Source of the DNA: JAJFJD01 sp965228695
GTDB lineage: Bacteria > Pseudomonadota > Alphaproteobacteria > UBA8366
Reading direction: 5' to 3'
NCBI GenBank assembly: GCA_965228695.1
Contig: CBDDIB010000002.1
Coordinates: 4,650,001-4,714,000, forward strand
DNA length: 64,000 nucleotides
Shown here: positions 16,244 through 25,840 of the stretch, piece after piece
Position numbering within the stretch: position 1 is the first letter of the stretch
How the letters are laid out: each line of letters begins with the position of its first letter
The notes under the pieces: model-generated
The model's database searches: none
Seen by the model: the letters and a program-made list of their open reading frames with translations, nothing else
What the model was told of the DNA's origin: nothing
Position numbers and translations under genes: made by a program

Positions 16244-18628
16244 TTAGGCCTCGATCCGCGGCGGCACGCGCGTGCCTTCCGCCGGCGAACCACGGCCGGT
16301 CAGGCGCCGGACGTAGCGCTTGAACGCACTGCCGGTGCCGTCGTCCATGTCGCTGGTGTAGGGCGCATAGCCGATGACGCCGGCGCTCTTGCTGGGGCTA
16401 ACCTGGGTCAGGATGAACCCGCCGAGCGACGTCACATCGATACTCTCGAGCCGCCGTGCCGCGGCAACCGCGAGGTCACGCCGCGTGCGCCGCCACTGCA
16501 GAACGAACACAGTGCTGTCCACCAACTTCGCGATGATATGCGCATCGGTAAGTGCCAACACGGGCGCCGAGTCGATGACGATCAGGTCATAGTCCCAGGC
16601 CAAGGTATCGAGGATGTCCTGCATCTTGGCCGACTCGATGACCTTGGATGCATTGCCGTGTCCACTGCCCGCCGAGATGAAGCTAATCCCCCGTTTGGCA
16701 TCGTCGCGGATGACGTCCTTGACGTCGAGATTGTCGGCAAAGACGTTGATCAAACCCTTGTCGTTTGCCGCGCCCAACATTTTGTGAATCTTGGGCCGTT
16801 CGAAATCGCAATCGATCAACAGCACCTTCTTGCCGGTACTCGCGCAGAAGGTCGCGTACCACATGGCGAAGGTAGATTTCCCTTCCCGCGGCAGCGCCGA
16901 GGTCACGAGCAGTGTCTTCGGATGGCGCGATTCGTTCGATAGGTAGAGCGTAGATCGTACGTTCTGTATCGCCTGGTTAAGGCGTGAGTACGGATTCATG
17001 AGCCGCTTGTGTTCACCCGGCTGCAATGTCGCGAGGGCTTTCTGCGTCCGCGGCAGCACGCCCAGGCACCGATACCCGGTGATCTTTTCGACTTCTTCCG
17101 CCGTCTCGAAATTGCGCCGCAATCCTTCGAGAACCAAGGCCGCCGCAATCGCGAACAACGCGGACAGCATGGTGGCGATCGCCAGCGTCTTTCCGGTCTT
17201 CGGGAAGGACGGCTTGCGCGGCGGTTCGGCGAAGGACACGACACGGGCCGTCGGCTCGATCATTTCCTCCCGGGCGCTCGTCTCGCGCAGGCGGATGATA
17301 AATGTGCGATGCAGTTCGCGCTTCGAAGTGGCTTCCCGCTCCAACTCGCGCAGGCGAATCTCCGACTTGTTGATGTCGATCGCTTCGCCTTCGAGCTTGC
17401 CGAGGCCACGCTGCAACGCCGCGAGCTTCGCCCGGGCGACGGCAACTTCGTTCGAAAGGCCTTCGACGATCTTATTGATTTCCTCGCGGATTTTAGTCCG
17501 CAGATCGCGAATCTCGCTACGAACCTTGATCATCTTCGGATGCTTCGGTCCGTACCGGCTCGAGAGGTCCGACCGCTCACGAATGAGCGTCACCTCTGTG
17601 TTGCGCAATGACTGGATCAGCGGTGACGCCAGCACGTCCGGCGCTGCATCCATGCTGCCCGGAACCTTGAGCAGCCGCGACACTTGCGACAGACGGGCCG
17701 CTGCCGCCGCTTCGTCGGCGCGGGCCTGCACCAGCTGCGAATTCAATTCCGCCAGCTGCTGTGCCGTAACGCTGGTGCCCTTCGCTTCGATCAGCCGCGA
17801 TTTCGACCGGAATGCCTGCACCGAGTCCTCCGCGGCCAACACTTCGCCTTTCAGCTCTGCGACGATCTTCTCCAACCGTTCGGTCGCTTTCTGGATACCG
17901 CGCTTCTGGTATTGCACCTGATTGGCGAGATAGATGCGCATCAAAACGTTGACCACTTTCGAAGCTTTCACCGGATCCTTGGATTCGAATTCCACGTCGA
18001 TGATGCGGGCCCGTTCTGTCGCCTTGATGGTCAGGTGTTTCGCAAACCGCTCATTGATATGGGCACGGTCGATGTTCGGCGTGCCGATGACGACCTGCTC
18101 GTCGATTTTTTTCTTTTCTTCCGGCTTTATCGCGGACTTTTCTTCGTCGTCCGTGAAGAAATCCTGAACGGTTTGCTCGACCGTGAACAGGAACTGCTGC
18201 CAGGGTGATTTGTCCTCGAGAGTCTTTTGCCGCAAAGCAATGTTGAATTCCGGGTCTTTGTGGAGACCAAGCTCCTCAACCACCATGCTCGCGAGAATGC
18301 TCGACTTGAGAATCTCCACTTCGTTCGGCACATCGGCGAGGTCCGACGTGGACGTTTCGACGACCGAACGAATGTTCGTCACCTGATTGGCGCGGTTGTC
18401 GAGCAGCAGTTGCCCCATCGCCGTGTAGGTCGGTTTGACGGAAAACAGGAACACCGTCGTAATGACCAGCGCGATGCAAACGATGCTGAGCATGATCCCC
18501 CAACGGCGGCGAAGCCGGTCGAGCACATCCCTGAGGCTAACCTCATCTACGGGTTCCGGTGTAACGTCGATAATTGGGCGATCAACGACATCTTCTTGAT
18601 TGGGCTGAAAGGCGATCTTACGTTGCAT
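16244..18628 (-). CDS. Wzc-type polysaccharide co-polymerase with tyrosine autokinase domain
   Basis: An inner-membrane protein of about 794 residues that controls chain length and export of polysaccharide. It has a Wzz domain with the first membrane helix (about 45-63), a long coiled-coil periplasmic region (about 240-450) with GNVR-type end, a proline-rich stretch PRKPSFP (470-476) before the second helix (481-500), and a cytoplasmic BY-kinase domain with Walker A ALPREGKST (578-586), Walker A' LLIDCDFERP (603-612) and Walker B VIDSAP (about 684-689). The tail has only three tyrosines (754, 757, 772), fewer than in Escherichia coli Wzc. ATG 18628 is chosen; an in-frame GTG at 18658 is possible. 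It lies downstream of the Wza-like gene. Confidence 0.92.
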   Translation of the reverse strand: MQRKIAFQPNQEDVVDRPIIDVTPEPVDEVSLRDVLDRLRRRWGIMLSIVCIALVITTVFLFSVKPTYTAMGQLLLDNRANQVTNIRSVVETSTSDLADVPNEVEILKSSILASMVVEELGLHKDPEFNIALRQKTLEDKSPWQQFLFTVEQTVQDFFTDDEEKSAIKPEEKKKIDEQVVIGTPNIDRAHINERFAKHLTIKATERARIIDVEFESKDPVKASKVVNVLMRIYLANQVQYQKRGIQKATERLEKIVAELKGEVLAAEDSVQAFRSKSRLIEAKGTSVTAQQLAELNSQLVQARADEAAAAARLSQVSRLLKVPGSMDAAPDVLASPLIQSLRNTEVTLIRERSDLSSRYGPKHPKMIKVRSEIRDLRTKIREEINKIVEGLSNEVAVARAKLAALQRGLGKLEGEAIDINKSEIRLRELEREATSKRELHRTFIIRLRETSAREEMIEPTARVVSFAEPPRKPSFPKTGKTLAIATMLSALFAIAAALVLEGLRRNFETAEEVEKITGYRCLGVLPRTQKALATLQPGEHKRLMNPYSRLNQAIQNVRSTLYLSNESRHPKTLLVTSALPREGKSTFAMWYATFCASTGKKVLLIDCDFERPKIHKMLGAANDKGLINVFADNLDVKDVIRDDAKRGISFISAGSGHGNASKVIESAKMQDILDTLAWDYDLIVIDSAPVLALTDAHIIAKLVDSTVFVLQWRRTRRDLAVAAARRLESIDVTSLGGFILTQVSPSKSAGVIGYAPYTSDMDDGTGSAFKRYVRRLTGRGSPAEGTRVPPRIEA

Positions 18629-19056
18629 TATTTGAGACTCGTCCGAACAGGGTTCCACCAGGTTTCGCGAACACTCACAGGACCAGATAGCAGACCAATC
18701 GACCGTTTCACCGGGCCGCCGGATTTTTTCCGGCTTGCGTCCCCGAACGGATTAGACTGATTCTGCATCTCCCCTCTTACACTCCCAAGCCGGCCGGGCC
18801 GGCTCAAAATACAAAGACTTCACACTTTATTTTTTGTTTAACCCGGCAGTCATACCGTCGCCGGATCAATTCGTTAATCATCTAAAGAATGTATACCCCA
18901 TGGCCAGATTCGATACGAAAGGAGCAAAGGCGGTAATAAAAAAGTTAGCAGGTCAAAAAAGACATAAACGGGCCTGGATTCGAACGGATAAGAATGAAAC
19001 GGACCCGTTCGATCGCGGCGTCGTCCTTTCCCCGTCTGGCCGGGGATGAAACAGAC
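18629..19056. promoter_or_regulatory. Gap between the Wza-like and Wzc-type genes
   Basis: A 428-base stretch without a supported gene. An open frame at 18834-19049 (71 residues) has no good ribosome-binding site or family features. A small hairpin TCCCCG/CGGGGA (19029-19034 with 19041-19046) sits just after the Wza-like stop on the minus strand. The length suggests that the kinase gene has its own promoter here. Confidence 0.35.
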
Positions 19057-19593
19057 CTAGAAGAAACGTTCCGGGATAAAGATCGTATCGCCCGGCAGCA
19101 CGCGGAAATTCCCGTTGGCAATTTCCTTCGCCTGCATCTTCTGGGCCCCATCACGCGTGATCACCCACAGGTTGGATTTCGCACGATAGGTGTATCCCCC
19201 CGCCATGGCGACGGCATTCATCAGCGTCAGCCCGTTGCGGTACGCATAACCACCCGGCGACTTTACCTCGCCCATGATGAAGAACGGCCGATAGGTCAAC
19301 ACTTCGACGTTGACCGTCGGGTTCTTCAGATAACCTTCCTGGAGCTTTGCGACGATCTTTTTCTCCAAATCCCGCGCAGTACCGTTTGCGGCCGAAACTT
19401 CGCCGACCAGCGGAAACGCCACGACGCCGGACCCGTCGATCTCATACTCGCCGGTCAGGTCCGCTTCGCCGAACACCGTAATGCGAACCTTATCGCCAGC
19501 GCCCAAACTATAAGTGGCATCGCCGGCCCACGCGGATGCCGAAAAGCCGACAATCAGAAACACCGCAAAAATCGAACGCATCATTTTCATCAT
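19057..19593 (-). CDS. Short Wza-like polysaccharide export protein
   Basis: A 178-residue periplasmic or outer-membrane protein with a signal peptide (MMKMMRSIF to SAWA) followed by a Poly_export domain (YSLGAGDKVRITVFGE onward) and one SLBB repeat (about 105-150, FIMGEVKSPGGYAYRNG). It is about half the length of E. coli Wza (one SLBB instead of several and no C-terminal helix), and the signal peptide lacks the lipobox cysteine, so it is not a lipoprotein. AAAGG eight bases before ATG 19593 sets the start. It probably forms the export channel together with the neighbouring outer-membrane barrel and Wzc-type kinase; short forms of this type are common in Alphaproteobacteria. Confidence 0.88.
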   Translation of the reverse strand: MMKMMRSIFAVFLIVGFSASAWAGDATYSLGAGDKVRITVFGEADLTGEYEIDGSGVVAFPLVGEVSAANGTARDLEKKIVAKLQEGYLKNPTVNVEVLTYRPFFIMGEVKSPGGYAYRNGLTLMNAVAMAGGYTYRAKSNLWVITRDGAQKMQAKEIANGNFRVLPGDTIFIPERFF

Positions 19594-19967
19594 GACTAGC
19601 GCCTTTAATATCGTCGTATCGTTGGTTCTAAACATAGATGCGAAAACGACATTCAACACGCCGTTTCACGCGTCCACCCCTTGCCCGCGGCACGGCCGAA
19701 ATCGGCCCCACCCGGCTAAATCCGTTGCTTTGATTATAATAAGAAGTTCAGAGAACTAAGCTGTGCTTTAGTATTACTACCAAAATTTGACAGCGGGGCT
19801 CCCCCGCGACAGCCGGGGATCGGTGCGGCCCTTGAGCCCAATCACGGCAATGGTATGCGGCAGCACACTATCCAATCGATAGAATGAGGCCTTAATCATG
19901 CAAACGGCCGCGTCGATTAACCTTCGACGCGGCCGCGCATGTACCGATTTCGTGGTCCGATTAGCGC
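19594..19967. promoter_or_regulatory. Gap between the outer-membrane barrel and Wza-like genes
   Basis: This 374-base gap contains the terminator hairpin of the upstream barrel gene (listed separately) and an AT-rich stretch (about 19725-19790) about 150 bases before the Wza-like start that probably holds its promoter. No open frame here looks coding. Confidence 0.4.
19905..19935 (-). terminator. Strong terminator hairpin after the outer-membrane barrel gene
   Basis: A perfect 12-base-pair GC-rich inverted repeat (19905-19916 with 19924-19935) with a seven-base loop, 32 bases past the stop of the barrel gene. On the minus strand only three T residues follow the stem. Confidence 0.7.
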
Positions 19968-21326
19968 CTAGAGTTGCGCCTTCAGGAAGACCGAAACGAT
20001 GTTGCGGATCAGGTCCTGATTGGCCGCATCGCTCTCCCGATACCGGAAATTATAGGCCGCCCCGAGGGTCAGGTAGCGGTTCCACAGATAATCCGCGGAG
20101 ATGCCAAGACCGTAGTTGGTCTCTTCGCGCGAGATACCCTCGTAGTCGTCATAACGAATCGACGCTTCACCCCCGAGGATAAGATTGCGCAACAGCTCAT
20201 GATCGACACTGATCGTCCCCGCCGTGCTCTGGTAACCGGATGAGCCGGCTTGCGTCGACTCGACGATTTCACTGTTGATATCCAGCGTCACCGTGGTCAG
20301 TCCCGTCGGGATCCATGTCAGCTTCGAACCGACGACCGGCCCTCTGAGCGTATCGAACCGTGAGTCGTCGAAATGGCGTTGCCGGTATCCGACGAAGAAG
20401 TCACCGAACAACAAGCCGGTAAGATCGACCGCCGCGCCGCCCACGATATCGAAGCCTTCCGAATCGCGCTGGAATCCGGCGTCGTCCCGGCTCGTGTCGT
20501 ACCGCGTGAACTCACCGTCGACGCGCACGAAAGCCTCGTAACTCGGAACGATTTCATAACCGACCCGGACACTCGGAGAGATCACCAAGCGGTCGCGGTC
20601 ATCATTGTTGATGTCCACGGTAGAGGTCGGCGTGTCGTCATAATCGAGATACCGGACCGCACCGCCGCCGGAGACGGAAACGCGGTTGAATTGATGCCGG
20701 ACACTGGCACCCGCATCATACGAGCGGAAGATCGTCGGCTCCGTACCACCGACATCGTCCGGATCGCTGCGTTCTTCGTGCTCGCGGGCGAAGCCGATAT
20801 TGCCGCGGACGGCCGTGCTGCGCTTTACGTCGAGGCGGCCAGCGGCCGACGCGCGCACGTCCTGAAAGTTCTCATCCGTGTTATCGGCGAAGAACCCGAC
20901 GTCGCCGCCGACGTTGAACACGACTTCATGATTGTTCCAGTCCGACCGAACATCGAGTTCGGGCTGCAGTTGGAAGATGAAGTCATCCGTCTCGTTGCCG
21001 TCGGTGGCAAAGATGTTGTCGTTGTAACTGACACCGGCCGTCATAGACGGAAATACCAAGAACCCGCCGCCGCGCACACCGAGCGCATCGAGTTCCGGCC
21101 GTTCGCGCGTTCGCACCGTCTCGCCGCGCGGGATATCGGAATCGAAGACGCTACCGCGTCGCTGCAATTCAGAATCGAAAATATTACGATTATCAGGAAC
21201 AATCTGTGCGTTCGCCGCCGTGGCGGACAACACACCGATCCCCAAACTCAATCCAAGTCCCAGAAAACTAAGCGCGAGGCCCGTTGGCGCAACACGCAAA
21301 TCCGGACACGAGAGCTTTCCCCACAT
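19968..21326 (-). CDS. Outer-membrane beta-barrel protein of the polysaccharide locus (BBP2_2 type)
   Basis: A 452-residue outer-membrane protein. A long signal peptide ends at TAANA before QIVP. The mature part opens with a proline/arginine-rich segment, then GVRGGGFLVFPSMTAGVSYNDNIFAT (in pieces, about 85-110), followed by alternating beta strands to the end, closing with VFLKAQL. This pattern matches the putative beta-barrel porin 2 family found in many exopolysaccharide loci. The ATG is preceded by GGAAGGGG. It lies between the AAA ATPase and the Wza-like gene on the same strand, so it is likely the outer-membrane partner for secretion of the polymer. Confidence 0.85.
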   Translation of the reverse strand: MWGKLSCPDLRVAPTGLALSFLGLGLSLGIGVLSATAANAQIVPDNRNIFDSELQRRGSVFDSDIPRGETVRTRERPELDALGVRGGGFLVFPSMTAGVSYNDNIFATDGNETDDFIFQLQPELDVRSDWNNHEVVFNVGGDVGFFADNTDENFQDVRASAAGRLDVKRSTAVRGNIGFAREHEERSDPDDVGGTEPTIFRSYDAGASVRHQFNRVSVSGGGAVRYLDYDDTPTSTVDINNDDRDRLVISPSVRVGYEIVPSYEAFVRVDGEFTRYDTSRDDAGFQRDSEGFDIVGGAAVDLTGLLFGDFFVGYRQRHFDDSRFDTLRGPVVGSKLTWIPTGLTTVTLDINSEIVESTQAGSSGYQSTAGTISVDHELLRNLILGGEASIRYDDYEGISREETNYGLGISADYLWNRYLTLGAAYNFRYRESDAANQDLIRNIVSVFLKAQL

Positions 21327-21497
21327 AGCCCCTTCCCATCAACCACAGAATTGTTGAAGTAATCTACCCTGAGAAAGCGAAGGCTGACAAACCTTCACTT
21401 CACAACTTTTAAGAATGTCTAGGTGACTGTGACAATTAGATAACACTGCCCGGCAATTACGTTAGGCAGGCAGTAACCATAACGGTCAAGATTTGAC

Positions 21498-23249
21498 CTA
21501 CGCGGCCCCTGGGGACGGCAACAACTCGATATCACCAACTTTTTCGAGCAGAGAATCCGGCATGTTCGCCAATCGGCCGACATTCTTCATCATCACGATA
21601 GACCGCATCGTGGGGCTGACGAAGCGATAGCACGTTCCACCGGACACATGGACCTTCTCCAGAACAGGCGGCTGGTCCCCGCCATTCCTCGACAGCCGGC
21701 TCAGCGCTTTATGAAGCGGCAGTTCGACCATCGAGCGCCCAATCGCATCGAATGAGATTTGGCTCATGCTATCGGTCGAAAAGAGGCCATTCGGATCGGC
21801 CGGCGTCTGCACGGCCAAGTACAGCGTATCATCGATCGATCGGCCCCGGTTGGAGCCGCACAAATCGTCGTAGCAGGCGCTGAGTTTCGGATCGACCTTG
21901 TTCGCCGCATGGCCGACGATCTCAGCCAAATCCTGCAGTTCGACGTCGGATGCATAGCGCTGCGTCGCCTTGCGGATCGACAGCAGGCAAAGCCATTGCA
22001 GTGCCGAGGGTACGCCCTGCGATAGACGAATCAGGGCGTCGACGACCGAATCTTCAAATCTGATTCCCACCGACGCCGCCCCGCGCCGGATGACGTGATC
22101 GCATTCCTCTTCGGTCATCGGCTGCAACTTGAGCCATGTGACATTGGGTACCGTCTCGAATGCATCCGGCAGAATATCCACCGCCCGCGAGCCGCGCCCG
22201 AAGATGAGCAGCGAGAGCCAAGCACCCTGGTCCGATAGCACTTCCATGAGTTCGGCTATCTTGACCTTGAACTCGTTGCACTCGATACGCTCAAAGTCAT
22301 CGATCAAGACAACTGCTTGATTTTCAGCAAGTTTCTGGAACACGCGAATTGCCGACGGCACGTCATAGACATCGTCCTCGACAAGGTCGAGGAGGTCCGT
22401 GGCGCCAATCCGTTTTTGCAGCAAATCGCCAACCGGTGCCTCGGCGATGCGGTTGGAAAACTGCTCCAGGATCGACCGCATGAGGTGCTCGAAAGTAAGA
22501 TCCGCCGAACACGTCACCCGCGCTACCAGGTAGCCCGCTTCTTTTGCGCATTCGCCGACGATGTTGGCGAGCGACGTCTTGCCGATTCCCTTTTCGCCGA
22601 GAAGGACGACATGCGTCTTCTCTTCCTCGACCGCCTGGATGACCGCTTCGATCATGTCGCGCCGGCCGGAAAAATCCTTGTAGAGGCGCTTTGGCCGCGT
22701 CGGCGTGAAGACGTCGCGGTAGAGTTTCGCGACCTCCCCCGAATAATTCAGATTGCCTTGATCCCGACGCCAGAGCCGCGCATTGGCGACGATGTTGAAC
22801 GACGGCGCATCCGGAAAGGTGCTTTCATGCTTGGCGAGCTCGGTCTGGCGGAACGACACCGTCCGCAGCATCGTGCTTTTCTGCTCCGCCCCGCTGAGGT
22901 CGTCCGCCGAATCGCCATCGGCCGCACGCGGTCCCTCATTCTGGTTGTCGGCCGCCTGACGCCGCTCGGAGACACCCGCTTCGACATCGACCTCTCCTGC
23001 CTCGTCCAAATGCGGGTCCTCTCCCATCATTTTCCGGCCGCGTTTGGATTGGACCGATTTGCTTGCCTTCCGACCTTCACGCCGCGCACTACCGTTGGTT
23101 GCCGCTCCCGGGTTGCCGGACGTCGGCAATCCGACGATCGGATCGATCATCTCAACCACGTCAACTACTTCCGACGGCGACGCTGTCCGCCGATTCTTGC
23201 GCAATAGGCGGATCAATCGCATGAATATCTTTTTGTCAATCGGGTGCAT
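21498..23249 (-). CDS. AAA-type ATPase in the polysaccharide locus, function unknown
   Basis: A 583-residue cytoplasmic protein. The first 200 residues are low-complexity and charged, with basic (about 55-73) and acidic (about 77-120) stretches. An ATPase domain follows with Walker A GEKGIGKTS (218-226), Walker B VVLIDDFERI (313-322) and a sensor-like LLIFGRGSRA. The C-terminal 200 residues are helical without a recognised motif. It resembles ExeA/AAA_16-like ATPases that accompany secretion systems, but I cannot name a family. It is first in a series of minus-strand genes with the barrel, Wza-like and Wzc-type proteins, so a role in assembly or regulation of export is inferred. A start at 23222 is an alternative. 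Confidence 0.78.
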   Translation of the reverse strand: MHPIDKKIFMRLIRLLRKNRRTASPSEVVDVVEMIDPIVGLPTSGNPGAATNGSARREGRKASKSVQSKRGRKMMGEDPHLDEAGEVDVEAGVSERRQAADNQNEGPRAADGDSADDLSGAEQKSTMLRTVSFRQTELAKHESTFPDAPSFNIVANARLWRRDQGNLNYSGEVAKLYRDVFTPTRPKRLYKDFSGRRDMIEAVIQAVEEEKTHVVLLGEKGIGKTSLANIVGECAKEAGYLVARVTCSADLTFEHLMRSILEQFSNRIAEAPVGDLLQKRIGATDLLDLVEDDVYDVPSAIRVFQKLAENQAVVLIDDFERIECNEFKVKIAELMEVLSDQGAWLSLLIFGRGSRAVDILPDAFETVPNVTWLKLQPMTEEECDHVIRRGAASVGIRFEDSVVDALIRLSQGVPSALQWLCLLSIRKATQRYASDVELQDLAEIVGHAANKVDPKLSACYDDLCGSNRGRSIDDTLYLAVQTPADPNGLFSTDSMSQISFDAIGRSMVELPLHKALSRLSRNGGDQPPVLEKVHVSGGTCYRFVSPTMRSIVMMKNVGRLANMPDSLLEKVGDIELLPSPGAA

Positions 23250-23923
23250 TACGAATGGGCCCCAAGGCAGCCGAAATTTAGTATAAGTATTTTTCTAGAA
23301 ACGAATCTCTACTCGTTTTCCCGCCGATTAAGATTTCTAAGGTAAATCAATATTTTGTAGAGACAATTTCGCAATAGTGTTACCACCTTTGCAGTTAATT
23401 TCTCCACGCAAAACCGATCTCCTCAGAAAGTCTAGGTCTTCGGCCTACCGGACACCCGCATTCCGCGAGAGCCAACCGCCAATACCCCCATAAGCCATAG
23501 ATTTCGGAGCGATGGCAGCGACCAAAGGGGTTATTTCGAATGGATTAATGTCAACAAGACGTTCTTAGCCCAAACTCCGCCGGGTTAAGACAATTCTTGT
23601 GGGGCACCCGACCTGAACGGGCTAGCTCCGAGGGGAGTTTTCAGTATGGGGGAGCATACGGCAGAGGTCGATCCCAGGGTGCGTCGTGGCGCTGGAACTG
23701 TCGAGACCTTGCCGATATCGAAACGATTTTTCCCCAATTCTTACAATTGCTTATTTGAGACAGCTTTGCCAAATTCGACGCAATTGCCGCCCGTCCATTT
23801 CGACGGCGGCCCGGCCAAAACAACGGCGGAAAACCGAATTGCCGCCCGAATGCCGTCCGGGCTTCCGGTTGGCGCGCCCCGCGACTCGGCGTCAGGGTTT
23901 GGCGCACAAGGAGACATTCAGCC
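23250..23923. promoter_or_regulatory. Divergent control region between the export genes and the asnB operon
   Basis: A 674-base gap between divergent units, AT-rich at its left end (23280-23400). It should contain promoters for the AAA ATPase gene and for the asnB operon. Its right half includes a possible leader open frame with a good ribosome-binding site (listed separately). No RNA gene was recognised. Confidence 0.45.
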
Positions 23924-23936
23924 ATGTGCGGAATAG
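23646..23936 (+). CDS. Possible leader open frame overlapping asnB
   Basis: A 96-codon frame that begins with ATG preceded by GAGGGGAG about eight bases upstream, a better ribosome-binding site than that of many real genes here, and ends 13 bases inside asnB. The predicted product is compositionally mixed with no motif, signal or membrane segment, and codon choice is less regular than in asnB. It may be a translated leader coupling asnB expression, or chance. Low confidence as a protein. Confidence 0.25.
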   Translation: MGEHTAEVDPRVRRGAGTVETLPISKRFFPNSYNCLFETALPNSTQLPPVHFDGGPAKTTAENRIAARMPSGLPVGAPRDSASGFGAQGDIQPCAE

Positions 23937-25840
23937 CCGGCCTATACGGAATCCCGGCCGACGCGGACGTTTTGCCGCGCATGCTCGATGCAATCGCCCA
24001 TCGTGGGCCGGACGCCGAAGGCGTTCACGAAATTGTGAGCCACGGGGCGGACGTTCGGCTCGGGCATCGGCGTCTGTCGATCATCGATCTGTCGGAAGCC
24101 GCCAACCAGCCGCTGGAGAAAGACGGACTGATCATCGTCTACAACGGCGAACTCTATAACTATAAAGAGCTCGGCGCAGAACTGCGCGCCGCCGGCGTCC
24201 GGTTCCGGACGACATCGGACACCGAAGTCGTCCTCGAGGCGTGGCGCAAGTGGGGCGCCGATTGCCTGAATCGCTTCCGCGGTATGTTCGCCTTCGCGAT
24301 GCTCGACACGCGCACCGGCCGTCTGGTCCTGGCGCGCGACCCCTTCGGCATCAAGCCGCTGTTCATTGCGCGGCGCAACGGCGGCCTCGTGTTCGCCTCC
24401 GAGTTGAAGGCGATTGCGACGGCGCTCGGCACCGACCTCAAGGTGAACGCGACGGCGCTGATTTCATCGCTGATGTATTACTGGATCCCGGAGGGGCACT
24501 GCGTCTACGAAGGGGTCCAAAAACTGCCGCCGGGGTACTGGGCCGAAATTTCCCCGAACGGCGACTACCGTGAGCGATGCTACTACGATCCGCAACGCGA
24601 GTTGATCCACGACTCATATGAGGAGATCTCGGTCGACCGGCTGCGCACGATCATCGAAGAGTCCGTCGAGGCTCATATGGTCGCAGACGTGCCGGTCTCG
24701 GCCTTTCTGTCCGGCGGACTCGACTCCAGCCTGATTACCGCAATCGCAGCTCGGCAGGGCCACAATGTCGAAGGCTACACGATCTCCTTTCGCGAGGAGG
24801 ACCAGAAGCTCGAGGCGATGCCGGACGACCTGTTCTACGCCCGGAAGATCGCCAAGGCCTACGACCTGAAACTGCATGAGATCGAAATCGCGCCCGACGT
24901 TGCCGACATGTTGCCCAAGGTTGTGGACATGCTCGACGAACCGATCGGCGACGCGGCCGCGATCAACGCTTATCTCATCTGTAAGGCGGCCCGGGACACC
25001 GGGACGAAGGTCCTGCTGTCCGGTATGGGCGCTGACGAGCTGTTCGGCGGCTACCGCAAGCATCTCGCCTGCATGCTGGCCGCGCAATACCGGAAGGTTC
25101 CGAGCTTCGTGCGGCAGGGCATGGTGCGTCCGACCGTCGATCGGCTGCCGGTGGCGTATAAGGATCGCGGCTTCCGTACCGTCCGCTGGGCGAAACGCTT
25201 CCTCGCCTTCGCCGACATGCCCGAGGAAACCGCATTCCGGCGCAGCTATACGCATTACGGCCTGCCCGAATTCCACGAACTCTTGAACCCTGATCTTTAC
25301 GGCGCGGTCGACACGCTCGTCGATGAGCATGCCGACCTGTACAACGAGTACCGGACGGCGAATTGCGGCGATCAGGTCAACAGCATGTGTTACACCGATA
25401 CCCGCCATTTCCTGCCGGGCTTGAACCTCGCCTATACCGACCGGGCCAGCATGGCCGCATCGACCGAGGTTCGCGTGCCCTATGTGGATCGGGAAGTCGT
25501 CGCCGCCGCGTTCGGTATTTCCGGCAAGCGCAAGATCGCCGGCCGAGAGACCAAATCGGTTCTTAAGAAAGCGGCGGAGCAGTATCTGCCCAAAGAGGTC
25601 ATCTACCGGCCCAAGGGTCTGTTCAGTGCGCCGCTCCGTGCCTGGATCCGCCGCGATCTCAAGGAAATGGTGGAAGACCTGCTGATCGAAGGCGACATGG
25701 TGAAGTCGGGTTTCCTGAACGGAAAGACCCTGCGCCGCATGGTCGACGAAGACCGCGCCGGCACGGCCGACCGCTCGAAGGAAATCTGGCAATTGATGAC
25801 GCTGGAAAGCTGGCTGCGCAAACAATCGGCGACGCTATAA
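23924..25840 (+). CDS. asnB: Asparagine synthase (glutamine-hydrolysing)-like amidotransferase
   Basis: A 638-residue class II amidotransferase. Cys2 after the initiator Met is the glutaminase nucleophile, with RGPD (27-30) and NGELYN (74-79) in the glutaminase domain. The synthetase domain carries the PP-loop SGGLDSS (263-269). In polysaccharide loci such proteins transfer ammonia to a carboxyl group, often of a uronic acid or a lipid intermediate, rather than make free asparagine. AAGGAG ten bases upstream supports the start. It opens a plus-strand operon with a bi-domain oxidoreductase, heparinase-like lyase and algD, which fits modification of a uronate polymer (inference). Confidence 0.9.
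   Translation: MCGIAGLYGIPADADVLPRMLDAIAHRGPDAEGVHEIVSHGADVRLGHRRLSIIDLSEAANQPLEKDGLIIVYNGELYNYKELGAELRAAGVRFRTTSDTEVVLEAWRKWGADCLNRFRGMFAFAMLDTRTGRLVLARDPFGIKPLFIARRNGGLVFASELKAIATALGTDLKVNATALISSLMYYWIPEGHCVYEGVQKLPPGYWAEISPNGDYRERCYYDPQRELIHDSYEEISVDRLRTIIEESVEAHMVADVPVSAFLSGGLDSSLITAIAARQGHNVEGYTISFREEDQKLEAMPDDLFYARKIAKAYDLKLHEIEIAPDVADMLPKVVDMLDEPIGDAAAINAYLICKAARDTGTKVLLSGMGADELFGGYRKHLACMLAAQYRKVPSFVRQGMVRPTVDRLPVAYKDRGFRTVRWAKRFLAFADMPEETAFRRSYTHYGLPEFHELLNPDLYGAVDTLVDEHADLYNEYRTANCGDQVNSMCYTDTRHFLPGLNLAYTDRASMAASTEVRVPYVDREVVAAAFGISGKRKIAGRETKSVLKKAAEQYLPKEVIYRPKGLFSAPLRAWIRRDLKEMVEDLLIEGDMVKSGFLNGKTLRRMVDEDRAGTADRSKEIWQLMTLESWLRKQSATL

Noticed and set aside
18950..19000. tRNA-like T-loop sequence (GGATTCGAACG)
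   Set aside because: The flanking bases do not form the T-arm stem, and no acceptor, D or anticodon arms can be drawn around it.
18834..19049. 71-codon plus-strand frame with a basic product
   Set aside because: No ribosome-binding site, no homology pattern, and an overlapping antisense frame equally open.
24614..25825. 403-residue open frame antisense to asnB
   Set aside because: The asnB frame has complete catalytic motifs; the antisense product has no motif and no ribosome-binding site.
21498..25840. Exosortase/PEP-CTERM system suggested by ATPase plus amidotransferase
   Set aside because: No exosortase membrane protein or PEP-CTERM tail was seen anywhere in the window.
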